NCBI GenBank assembly: GCA_036435485.1
Contig: CM071600.1
Span: 50,961,546 to 51,025,545, forward strand
DNA: 64,000 bases
Origin: Saposhnikovia divaricata
Taxonomy: Eukaryota > Streptophyta > Magnoliopsida > Apiales > Apiaceae
Direction: 5' to 3'
The notes beneath the pieces were generated by a model, which was given only the letters and a program-made list of their open reading frames with translations, searched no databases and had not been told where the DNA came from. The position numbers and the translations under genes are program-made. Below are positions 35,424 to 46,100 of this stretch, in pieces (position 1 is the stretch's first letter; each line of letters opens with the position of its first letter).

Positions 35424-36050
35424 GATGAAAAATGTTGATAGATGCTCAGAAAATCTGCTAACTAATGATAGATAATATGTTTTTAGGTTTACAAGTATAT
35501 ATACAAGCCCTAATAAAAATGGGCCCAAACAAAATGACCCGGAGAAAACACTCCAAGGCAGGCACTACGCAGCGCAAGGGCGCTTGAACTCGCGCAGCTG
35601 CGCTAGCTATCTCCTGGAATATGCTACTCTCGAGCGCAAGAGCGCCTGTTTTGAGCGCAGGGGCGCCTGTTGAGCGCAGGAGCGACTGTTCTGAGCGTAG
35701 GAGCGCCTAGTGCCCCCTATCCAGAATTGTAGAGCTTCCTCTCCTCTTCGCGTGGGCTTTTGAATCACCCAATTCCGATGTCTGGAACTCCAGTTATGGC
35801 CAAAACAGTGATGTATGCGCATTGAGCTCAAATTCCCGAGTTCTCTTGCCCTGGACTTCCCGTAATTTCTACTTTAAGCTCACGGAATACCACCAACACT
35901 TCACCAACACCACCAATGCCGCCCGACTATGCAACCTACACAAATTACACAAAAACATATCAAATGACAACGAAACTCGAGAACTTACAAACGTTTTAAG
36001 TCAGAACAGAAGGCAAAAAGTGGATATAAAATCCACTTATCAAACCCCCA
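35424..36050 (-). repeat. Left LTR of element O, second part
   Basis: Continues the interrupted LTR; ends CAAACCCCCA, so on the minus strand the LTR starts TGGGGGTTTGATAAG. Contains a GC-rich tandem array (35631-35710). Confidence 0.88.
35631..35710. repeat. GC-rich minisatellite GAGCGCAGGAGCGCCTGTT in the O LTR
   Basis: About four units of 19-20 bp with small changes, in an otherwise AT-rich LTR. The other LTR has the same array at 48938-49017. Confidence 0.85.
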
Positions 36051-37520
36051 AACTTAAACCGTTGCTTGTCCTCAAGCAATGCAAACTCAACCTAACATTA
36101 TGAATGAATGCAACTAATAACTAAATGTCATGATAATGCGAATGTGTCCTAATGCAATGATCCCACACAAATGATCCGAAACCAACTCAACAAGCAAACA
36201 TCTCAACGAATGCAACAACTCCAAACAGAGCTCGACTAAGGCCCCGTATACTAACACTACATGCTCGGAAACGTGGTGTGTGCATTTCTCACTAGATATA
36301 CTCTCGAAACTAGATAAAAGGCATAACTCATCCTTCACCAAAACAATCACATGTTTATAAACAGAATGAACTTTAGACACTCCATGACTCAAAGACACCG
36401 CCATCATCATTCAAGGTAGATAAGGATTCATGCTTTACTATACAAATCGACACAAAACATCACATATACATGCTTATTGACCGTGCAATGGGTGAGACCC
36501 CTAAAGGCTTATACAATAGCACTCATGTAGCGAGCGTTAGGTTAGTGGATCACAGACCGGAAAAGTCTTAGGTCACTAGGCATTAAAATCCTCTAGAACT
36601 TACTTGCTCGAGTACTAAAGAGCCCACCCTAGCCAATTCGCATACACACACTCTCACAAACACTCAATTTTTTTTAAATTTTTTTTAGACTTACAACTCT
36701 TTTTTTTCTTTTCCTTTCGATTTTTTTTTCTTTCCTTTTTTTTTCTTTTTCTTTTTTTTTTCACACATGGGTGCACTATCTCACCCTCCTAGACTACTCA
36801 TATTAAATATGAGCGGCTACTAGCCATTTGACGCCTAGCCATTATTACACTACGACACAACACTTAGCATGACATCCCTGTTTTCCCCCAAACTTATACT
36901 TAAGTGCTCCTATGCCATCAAGGGAATACTGAAAATTCTAGATATAAATAGGTGATTAAATCCCAACAGCCAAACCAGGTATGACTCGATCTAGCCCAAG
37001 AGCAAACAGTGAGACCGTGAAAAGATTGTGTTCCCGACACACGCAAGTCAATTTCATAAGTACTTAAATCAACCCTCTATTCATTGTCATCACACTCAAA
37101 TTAACATCGACCTATTGAGCCAGAAATAGACACTCATATGGAATCATGTGATATGCATGAACAAAATGATATTAATAATCCTAAATAAATCTATATGACA
37201 TGGCATCTTAAAAGCACTCTAAATGGCATGGCAAAACTAAATGCACAAATACTAACATGAACTAGCATGAATATGCAACTATATGCAATGCAATCACTCT
37301 TGATACCCTAAAATCACCCCCAAACTTAAAATTTGCAATGTCCTCATTGAAGGTAAATTTAAAGGGTACAAGAGATACTCCCCTACTCGTCGGCATCGTC
37401 ACCCTCCTCGGGTGGTGTGTCTGGTGGTGGATAAACATGGTGGATCCAACACAACTGTTGTTTTATTCGAAAGCAAGAAATCATGGGTTGCCTCCCACGA
37501 AGCGCCTCTCTTTAACGTCT
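36051..37520 (-). other. 3' untranslated internal part of element O with polypurine tract
   Basis: On the minus strand the segment next to the LTR (36051-36080) reads GAGGACAAGCAACGGTTTAA then GTTTGGGGG, the purine-rich end common in Athila/Tat-type elements. A T/C-only tract (36667-36761) is an A/G run on the element strand. GCGCTTCGTGGGAGGCAACC, just after the ORF end (37485-37507), is another hallmark of these elements. No ORF of note. Confidence 0.65.
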
Positions 37521-38435
37521 TTAGCTAGACTTGGCCACGATTTTCATCTTGAAAATTTTCTGCACCGCATTTCTATAAGGCCATTTAATGATCTTTTCTG
37601 GAGCGACATCTTCAACGACAAGCTTTACCCGTATTCGCTCCTCACAAGATCTCTTAACATTCTCTCGCCTACCTGAAAAGTTAGCAGCAATAACAATAGC
37701 AAGCAAAGGAGATGAATTACAAGAAGCATACCCCAGGTGAACTAGCAATGTTTTGAGCTCGAGTTCGGGAGCTCCTTCAAATGATGGCTTAAGGCGCACC
37801 TGAGAATTCCAGAGATCTTCCACTCCAAGCAACTTATGTGGAATACGTAGCCCCATTAACAAAGGCACTGTAATCCTCGGTTGGCCATGCTTTGCCTTCT
37901 CCTTCTCCGTGTCATACTTTTTACTCTGCCCTGCATCAACCAATTTCAAGCTAAAACACTCCTCATCCTCTGCTGGCAAACTCATGGCTAGAGTTTGCTT
38001 CTGAAGCCTCTGTGGATATGGAGGAGGAAAATCGATTTGGACGATCTCTGTAGTCTTCTCCGGAGTAGATTTGTCAACAGGAGTGATGCTCTTTTCCTCT
38101 TCGGCCTCCAACTGGTCGAAGTCAGATTGCAACGGAGCTGCATTCAACAACTGAACATGCTCTTCTAATTCATCATCTTCCACACTGAGACCCTCTTCAT
38201 CCTCCAAAGGAATTAGCATAGCCACTTGAGCCTTGGAGTTTTCTTGATCTTGGGCTGATTCTTCAAAATTTTCATATTGCAAAGGAGGTGGTTGCGGCTG
38301 ATTATTCAGAACCGAATTTTCTGGACATTCTGAATTTTCTGATTGGTTTGCCTCCGGCTCTGCTTCCTTAACAGCTTCATGTTCTATTTCTTCCCCATCT
38401 TTGCCCTCAGTCTCTCCTTCCTGAACTTCGATCAT
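37521..38435 (-). CDS. Gag/pol-junction remnant protein of element O
   Basis: A 304-residue open frame. The N-terminal 130 residues are very acidic (EEGLSVEDDELEEH); then IDFPPPYPQRLQKQTLAMS resembles the Pro-rich linker before the protease in Athila-like Gag-Pol. The C-terminal half (IPHKLLGVEDLWNSQV, PELELKTLLVHLGYASC) is not recognised. No protease, RT or integrase residues exist. Upstream in the same element (about 38510-38570) CELCAGGHYTHQCEYN is a gag zinc knuckle, followed by stop TAG, so this is what is left of a large internally deleted polyprotein. It could be a derived accessory protein or simply an unopposed open frame. Confidence 0.5.
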   Translation of the reverse strand: MIEVQEGETEGKDGEEIEHEAVKEAEPEANQSENSECPENSVLNNQPQPPPLQYENFEESAQDQENSKAQVAMLIPLEDEEGLSVEDDELEEHVQLLNAAPLQSDFDQLEAEEEKSITPVDKSTPEKTTEIVQIDFPPPYPQRLQKQTLAMSLPAEDEECFSLKLVDAGQSKKYDTEKEKAKHGQPRITVPLLMGLRIPHKLLGVEDLWNSQVRLKPSFEGAPELELKTLLVHLGYASCNSSPLLAIVIAANFSGRRENVKRSCEERIRVKLVVEDVAPEKIIKWPYRNAVQKIFKMKIVAKSS

Positions 38436-38509
38436 GGTCTCACCCGTGGCTAAGATGGATATTGGGATTGCTCCATACCACTCTGATTGTAGTCCCAGCT
38501 GAAATTTGG

Positions 38510-38570
38510 CCGGTTTCTGTTATACTCACATTGATGAGTGTAATGTCCACCTGCACACAGCTCACATACA
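38510..38570 (-). pseudogene. Gag zinc-knuckle remnant of element O
   Basis: On the minus strand CELCAGGHYTHQCEYN followed by NFSWDYNQSG is the CCHC knuckle region of Athila/Tat gag. It lies only about 120-180 bp after the primer-binding-like site, so nearly all of gag is deleted. A TAG separates it from the 304-residue frame. Confidence 0.65.
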
Positions 38571-38679
38571 ATTACAAAGTACTGCTCCCAATAATCCATC
38601 AAATACAAAAAAATAGTTCAAGTAAGTAATCTATAACGACCACCGATGACAAGCACTTAAACTACAAATAACACCGAAG

Positions 38680-38703
38680 TCCCCGGCAGCGGCTCCAAAA
38701 ACT
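38680..38703 (-). other. Primer-binding-like site of element O
   Basis: Minus-strand TGGAGCCGCTGCCGGGGAC a few bases inside the right LTR. It resembles TGGCGCCGTTGCCGGGGA, a primer-binding-site sequence I recall from plant Athila/Tat-type elements, and fixes the element's orientation. Confidence 0.7.
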
Positions 38704-39589
38704 TGTTGACTCGTAAACACGCAAGTATACGCGATCACAAATAGCAAGTGATAAATAAGATTCGTTCCGCAGAGACTAGGTGTAAAGCCAAATTTAGTAC
38801 TTATGCAACGGCGTATGGTTACTTCTTAATGCTTGAACACTTATCAAATTTGGTCTTGATTAACTATTTTAATTAACTAAGTGAGAATAAATTAACAATT
38901 AAGAGTTCTTAAATATGAGAAAGCATGGGATTCCAATTTCATCGAAACTTCACTAAAGGTTGACACAATAAATCGACATAGGTGATAACATGATAATTAA
39001 TCAGATAACACGACGATAATGCGAGCTACCTTTCAGTACCCTCGTATCATACCACTTAATATCCACAAGAGATAGAAATCAAGAGGACACCACATTACGT
39101 TCAAATCATATATGTCTATACAATCTGGAAACACAATTGGTTTAAGCACAAGTTATCTTTTACAATTACATGAGGCAATATGAATTGGGTAAAAACATAC
39201 TACTAATCACGAATAACAATTAATTCATGAACTCATGCTAATATGGCATATTCTTAATCCTAGAATCCACTTTCGCAATCATCAAGGGTTAATAAACTAG
39301 ATGCTAGCTACACATCTATCAATTAAACCAAACCATATTAGATTATCACAAGTAAATCACCCAAAATCAATTACATGTTAAACACAATAATATTGAAATT
39401 GAATCCATTGGAATCCTATGATAGTGATTAGTTCATGTTTAAACTTTTCACCATCATGGGTTCAATTGAAAACATGATTCTAGAAAACAAATGATAATAG
39501 AAGAGAATAGGGTTAGAGATAAATCCCCAATAGTGTAGAAGAAGTACAAAAGGTCAAAAGATTAAGCCTCCTTGCTTGTCACTAGCTTG
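38704..39589 (-). repeat. Right (5') LTR of element O, first part
   Basis: Nearly identical to 15762-16647. Interrupted by copia element A with target duplication GCTTG (39585-39589 and 48693-48697). Confidence 0.9.
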
Positions 39590-41188
39590 TGAAAGTGTTT
39601 GTCCTAAATCCAATCATGTATGATGAGTTAGGAAGAACTTTCATGTATTCTTGTTTGATTTCATTAATAATAATAAAAGACTTGTTTTGTTTTTATTACG
39701 GGCATTATCTGTTTAAAGTGTTTTAAATAAGATGTTCCATAGTTTAGAGTAAAGCTTCTATAATTATAATGAGATTATAATAGTGAGATCTAGAAGATGA
39801 TAACTCTAGACTTAAACAGTTCCTGATCATAGGATAACTAATCGGAAGTTAGTGAATCCGCAAAGATCGGTACATATTATGCTTGCTCCCGTCAGGAGGA
39901 TGTCTGTTCTCATAGGCATTTGTGTGGTGACACTATAGCTAGTATGTAGGTGCTTATTATGGAATAAGTTCACTGAACATGACTCGATAAGTTGGACAAC
40001 TAATGGAGTTTACTCACGTGTCAATAGTTATTCACTGAGTGATAGTTGTACAAGTGTCCTTAGACTTGAGATCGTTAGAGTAATCTTGTATATAATGAAC
40101 TGTGCTTTGGTTTAGTCCTTAGTCTCAAGGACATTCATTAGGTCTATTCTGGGTACAGGGATTTATGTATGGAGATAGTTAACGATCAATAAAGAATCTA
40201 CCCCTTCCAGTAAGGAAGTGAATATCCTATGTTATTCTTAGTATGCGAGTTCTGGAATCTCTGGCCAGAGTGTATGAAATTAGAAAGGAGTTTCTAATTT
40301 GCATTAATATGAACTTTGCGTTATGAATAAGAAATCATATGATTAAATTTGATAGGCTTGACACGAGATCCATGCCTTGTATTTAATCGGGATATTGTAG
40401 GGTAGAAGGAATTGATTGTACGGTAACTAGTCACTAGCAGGTTCTTGGTATTCTAAGCAGTGAATTCATATTATCCGGATAGTCGCGATATGTTGAGAAG
40501 CATCACTCACGATGTAGAATAAATATAATTAATCAGTTAATTATATTTAATGAATTATTAGAATTCATATAAATAATAAATAAAATGTTTATTATTATTT
40601 ATTTCTACTACCGGCTTAATATTGAACCTACAGGGTCACACCATAAAAGAATATTTTCTTTGATGAAAGGTTTTAAATTATGAGAGAGAGAATTATTTTC
40701 TAAATAGTTTAGAAAAAGAAATAATGATTAAAATAGTTTTAATTATTATTTAATCATTTTATTAGATAAAGTGTAGGATTTATATATTAATATATAATGA
40801 TATATTAATTATATTAAAACCCTACTTTATCCCTATAAATAGAATGAGATGAAGGAGTTAAACATACTTTTGGTTTTTGTGAAAAACCTAGTTGCCTCCT
40901 CCATCTTCTTCTTCATCTCTCTCTCTCTCAAATTTCTCAAACTCCATTTTTATAAAATCAAGATTTTATAAAAGGTTTCGTCGAAGAACAATTCTTGGTG
41001 GATACCGGTAGAGTGCTTCACACTCTGAGGAGCAACTGCTTGCAACACCATTTTTGAAAACCTTCGATTTTAAGGTATGATCACGATTCCCTCGCTTTTT
41101 CTTTTTACATGATTTTCTATATGTGCGATATATGGTTTTTACGGAAATAATTGTTATTTGCGCTTCCGCTCATCCGTAAATTACTTCA
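39590..41188 (+). repeat. 5' LTR of element A (1599 bp)
   Basis: Begins TGAAAGTGTTTG, ends AAATTACTTCA. TATA box TATAAATA at 40834-40841; a (CT)n run follows at 40916-40928. The LTR is the element's promoter. Confidence 0.95.
40834..40841 (+). promoter_or_regulatory. TATA box of element A
   Basis: CCCTATAAATAGAATG in the LTR; the same box is at 48338-48345 in the 3' LTR. Expected transcript start is about 25-35 bases downstream, giving a leader of about 2.3 kb to the gag ATG. Confidence 0.75.
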
Positions 41189-41189
41189 T

Positions 41190-41202
41190 TGGCATCAGAG
41201 CT
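41190..41202 (+). other. Primer-binding site of element A
   Basis: TGGCATCAGAGCT starts two bases after the LTR. It matches initiator tRNA-Met (TGGTATCAGAGC) except for one base. Confidence 0.8.
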
Positions 41203-41765
41203 AGGTTCTTGCATATAGAGAGTCATATAAAAATTTCAGATTTTTTTATGCATGTATGGATTTATTATGATTTTTGTAAGTTTATTTGGATTTAATTATT
41301 TTGACCACTAATCTGAGTTCTACAAGTGTTGTAGATGATCTGGGTATTTTTCTCATAATTTTGTGATGTGTAGATTATTTGTTATGAATTTTTTTAAAAT
41401 TGTTTTAATTAAAATTCATAAAATAATCATGCATATGGAAAATATGAAATAAAAATTTTGCACAAGAACCCCTTGTTGATCTATTAATTTTTGCTGCTGA
41501 TTGATTTTAGAAATCATGTTTTGATAATTTTTTATTAATTTATTAATTAATTGTTAATTAATTTATTAATAATAAAATTAAATAATAATAAAAGTTATTG
41601 TTATTAAGGGGGGCATTAATTGATTGATCAGTTTTTTCTTTTTATGTAACTGTTCAAACCTGACCTGCCGTTTTTATATAATCAGTACTGTACAAACATT
41701 AAAAAAAAATAACTGCTGTGTCGGCGTGCTGTCGGGCGCGTGTCGCCCAAACGCGGGGAAAGGGG

Positions 41766-41900
41766 TGTCACGCATTTGGAAAATGCGTGACAGGTTGTTG
41801 CGCATTTAAGAAATGCGTTACACGCCTGTTGCGCTTTTTCTGGATGCGTTACAGCGTTTAATGGCTTTAAATGCTTGTAACGCATACCGGAAATGCGTTT
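41766..41900 (+). ncRNA. Leader hairpin array 1 (CGCATTT/AAATGCG stems)
   Basis: Five consecutive fold-backs. 41766-41792 has a perfect 12-bp stem (TGTCACGCATTT, loop GGA, AAATGCGTGACA). 41796-41822 is nearly the same with loop AAG. 41827-41853 is degenerate. 41854-41874 is GCGTTTA...TAAATGC with one wobble. 41876-41900 has a 7-bp AACGCAT stem. Located 0.6 kb after the primer site, in the untranslated leader. Function unknown; candidates are packaging, dimerisation or translation control. Confidence 0.55.
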
Positions 41901-42585
41901 TAGCCTTTTCTGTCCACAATAAATTTGATTTATTGGGAGTTTCGTAACTCCGTTTTGGGCGTGTAATATATCGTTGGATTCGTATTTCCGAGACGGATCT
42001 AATGGAGTGGTCAAATATTTTTTATATAATAATTTTGAATTATTTATATTTATGGGAGTGTTTTAAAGCATGTTTTAATTGGATTAATTGCTTTTAAATA
42101 CTATAATAAATCCATACATCATTATATCATTGTGTGACATGATATTGCTTGCATGCTTACTTGTTGATTTAATTTTATATATGTGATATATGCCTATGTT
42201 TACCATGCGATGATAGATTTAGGTGAACTTAAATCAAAATAAGGCGTGCTCTAGAAAATCTAGAAATAGGAATCGTTTCTTGCCTTAATAATAATATTAT
42301 GAATACAATCATGAGATTCTTGTGTTTGTGAAACACGTAATTAAATATGAATTTTCAATATTGAGAGAATGGATGATTCTGTCAAAAACGGATTTCGATC
42401 TGTAAGAAAGGGGTATTAAGTGACGCCTCTTGACAATGCTCCCCCCGATCTGGGAATCATCCAATTATCGATTATTGATTTGAAATATTTAATTTAAAAG
42501 GAAGAATCTCTTTATAATATGATTATGATTGTAACATAATATAATCCCTCTAAAATTAAATAATATCAAGTAGTAATTGGCCAAT

Positions 42586-42968
42586 GACACAACGGGCTTG
42601 TGTCGGTCATAGCCTTCCAACATGGTAGAAAGTAGTTCTCATTTTGAATCATTGTCGTTTCGTGCTACAGCCGAGGGCTCTGATTTCGAAATAAGAAATA
42701 CTTGTCTATTACATAGAGATGTGTACAATGAATTAGAATCTAATGGTCGTTACGTGCTACAGCCGTGGGCCATTGGAGACTGATTCAGTTGTACTGAATG
42801 TTGGGTTAGACTTGACTTAGAATATTGAGTTTGTCGTGCCACAGCCGTGACTCAATTATTCAAGAGGCTAAAGTTTTATTAGGGAATAACATGAGATGTA
42901 ATTGACAAGAGTTGTCTGCCTATTGAACATCACATGGCGTTTCGTGCCACAGCCGAGGTTGTGTGATG
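42586..42968 (+). ncRNA. Leader hairpin array 2 with conserved TCGTGYYACAGCCG loops
   Basis: Four hairpins present the same loop word (CGTGCTACAGCCG or CGTGCCACAGCCG) on unrelated stems: AATCA/TGATT (42647-42685), AATGG/CCATT (42742-42774), GAATATTGAGT/ACTCAATTATTC (42820-42861, 11 pairs with one bulge) and CATCACA/TGTGATG (42928-42968). Simple hairpins lie between: GACACAA/TTGTGTC (42586-42604), ATTCAGT/ACTGAAT (42783-42799) and GACAA/TTGTC (42904-42916). It ends about 190 bases before the gag ATG. Pairing is kept while stem sequence changes, as expected for a selected RNA structure. Confidence 0.6.
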
Positions 42969-43158
42969 GAATATAGGATCCCTATTCCCACTAGCATTAT
43001 GAATGCTTAATTTTTCACTAAGGGGGTTGTATAAATTAGATAAACTAGTGGGAGACACTTATGAATAAAGACCCGATTCATATAGTGTTTTAAAATGAAA
43101 TTGAATATTTGCTAAGTGTTGTTATGTGTTTATCATTTACAGATTTACTATATACACT

Positions 43159-46100
43159 ATGTCTTCTGCACTATCACTCCGGAGCATACTGGATGCTCAC
43201 AAATTGACTGGTCCGAATTATGCTAACTGGCTTCGAAACTTGAGAATTGTTCTCAGGGTTGAGAAGCTGGAATATGTGCTTGACTCACCTAAGCCTGCTG
43301 AACCTGCTGACGATGCACATAATGATGAACATGTTGTGTATCGTAAGTGGATAGATGATGCTAATGTTGCTCAATGTATCATGCTAGCTTCCATGAACGA
43401 TGAGCTACAGAAGCAACATGAGCTTATGGATGCTCACACTATCCTAGGGCATCTGCAAGAGTTGTATGATGTGGCAGGGAGGACAGCTCGATATGAGATA
43501 TCGAAGGAGCTGTTCCGTTGTAGGATGTCTGAGGGATCATCCGTGAATGACCATGTACTTAAGATGATCAATTTGATTGAACGTCTTGGGCAACTTGGTT
43601 TTGTCATGGATAGGGAACTGACTCAAGACTTGGTCTTGCAATCACTTCCGGGTTCATTTTCGCAGTTTGTTGTGAACTTCCACATGAATAAGTTGGACGT
43701 CAGCCTGGCTGAACTCCACAACATGTTGAAGACTGCGGAATCGAATTTTCCCTCTAAGAAGAGTTCTGTTCTTCTAATTGGTGAGGGTTCCAATCCTAAG
43801 AAAAGGAAGAAGAACCCTTCCAAGAAGAAGAAAGTTGGTGAGAAAAAGCCGGTTCCACCAAAAGCTGAAGACCCCAAGAGCAAAGCTGTTTGCTTTCACT
43901 GTAACAAGGTGGGGCACTGGAAGAGGAACTGCAAGGTTTACCTTGCAGAAATGAAAAAGAAGAAAGATAGTGAGACTGTCGCTTCTGGTTCAGGTATGTT
44001 CATGATTGAAGTGAATATGTCAATAAATCAAAATTCTACTTGGGTATTAGATACCGCCTGTGGTTCTCACATTTGCAATTCGTTGCAGGGACTAAGGAGA
44101 AGTAGGACTCTCGAGGAAGAGGAGGTGATTCTACGGATGGGAAATGGAGCAAGAGTTGCTGCTGAATCTGTAGGATCGTTTGATTTACATATGCCTACGG
44201 GCAAGACTATTGTTTTAAATAATTGTTATTTTGTTCCCTCGATTGTGAGGAATATTATTTCTATTCCCATGTTAGACTTGGATGGATTTTCGTTTGTTAT
44301 TAAGAATAATGAATGTTCAATTCTTAGAGATAATGTTCTTTATGGTAGTGGTATTTTAAATAATGGTCTATATGTGTGTGACATAGAACATGATTTACTA
44401 CAAATTGAACATACTAATAAAAGGAAAAGAGATGATGAAAATCTCACCTATTTGTGGCACTGCAGACTTGGTCATATTAGTGAAAATAGACTGCGGACAT
44501 TGCATAAGGAAGGGTTACTTGACCCCTTTGATTTTGAATCATATCCTACATGCGAGTCTTGTCTATTGGGTAAAATGACCAAATCTCCATTTAGTGGACA
44601 TGGAGAGAGGGCTGCAGATTTGCTAGGACTGGTACATACAGATGTATGTGGACCGATGTCTACGCAAGCCATGGGTGGATTTTCGTACTTCATTACTTTC
44701 ATAGATGATCAATCTAGATTCGGATATGTGTATTTGATGAAACACAAGTCTGAGGCTTTTGAAAAGTTCAAAGAATATAAGAATGAAGTGGAGAAACAAA
44801 CCAAACGTAGTATTAAAACTCTTCGATCAGATCGAGGTGGTGAATACTTGAGTGGAGAATTTCTAGATTATCTCAAAGAAAATGGTATAGTCTCTCAGTG
44901 GACTCCTCCATATACTCCACAGTTGAATGGAGTATCTGAAAGGAGAAATCGAACTTTGTTAGACATGGTTCGGTCCATGATGAGCTATGCAAATCTTCCA
45001 GTATTCCTTTGGGGTTATGCATTGGAAACCTCAGCATATTTACTGAATAAGGTGCCTTCCAAATCTGTTCCTCAAACTCCATATGAGATATGGAAAGAAA
45101 GGAAACCGAGTCTTAAACACGTTAAGATTTGGGGATGTCCGGCTTATGTCAAGAAAGTTGACCCTGATAAGCTGGAATCTCGATCCGTGAAATGTAGTTT
45201 TGTGGGATATCCTAAAGAAACTTTAGGGTATTACTTCTACACCAATCATAGTGTATTTGTCTCCAGACATGCTACCTTCTTGGAAAAACAGTTTATCCTA
45301 GAAGGAAACAGTGGGAGCAAAATAGAACTTAATGAAGTTCAAGAAGCACAAACTACTACGGTTCAAGAGGAAACACCTGTTCAGACTGAACAACCTTCTG
45401 TGGTACAGCCCATTCGTAGGTCAGAAAGAGTGTCTCGCCAACCTGAGAGGTATTATGGCCTTGTCATTGAGAATGACAATGAGTTATCAATCGTTGATGA
45501 TGACGACCCTATGACCTATAATGAGGCTATGAGTAGTGTTGACTCAGAGAAATGGCAGAGTGCCATGAAATCCGAAATGGATTCTATGTATGCCAACCAA
45601 GTATGGACTTTGGTTGAAGCACCAGAGGATGTGAATCCTATTGGATGCAAATGGGTATACAAAAGAAAGATTGGAGCAGATGGCCAGGTGGAGACCTATA
45701 AGGCCAGGCTCGTGGCAAAAGGATTCAGACAAAGGCAAGGGATTGACTTTGATGAAACTTTTTCGCCTGTAGCCCTGTTAAAATCAATTCGGATTTTGCT
45801 TGCGATAGCTGCTTACTACGACTATGAGATCTGGCAAATGGACGTGAAAACGGCCTTCCTCAATGGGAAACTTGAAGAGGAAGTGTATATGACACAGCCA
45901 GAGGGGTTTGTTTCCAAAGGGAATGAACACCTAGTATGTAAGCTGCTAAGGACCATATATGGATTAAAGCAAGCTTCTCGTAGATGGAACATTCGTTTTG
46001 ATGAGACAATCAAAGAGTTTGATTTTATCAAGAACATAGATGAACCATGTGTCTACAAGAAGGTTAGTGGGAGCGCGGTAACATTTCTTGTATTGTATGT

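Noticed and set aside
35822..36103. 93-residue frame (MSSNSRVLLPW...) also found at 49129 as a gene pair
   Set aside because: Both lie inside the LTRs of element O at equivalent positions.
41682..42014. 110-residue minus-strand frame with repeated CNAFLKC-like words
   Set aside because: The repetition is the shadow of the leader hairpin array on the other strand, in an untranslated region.
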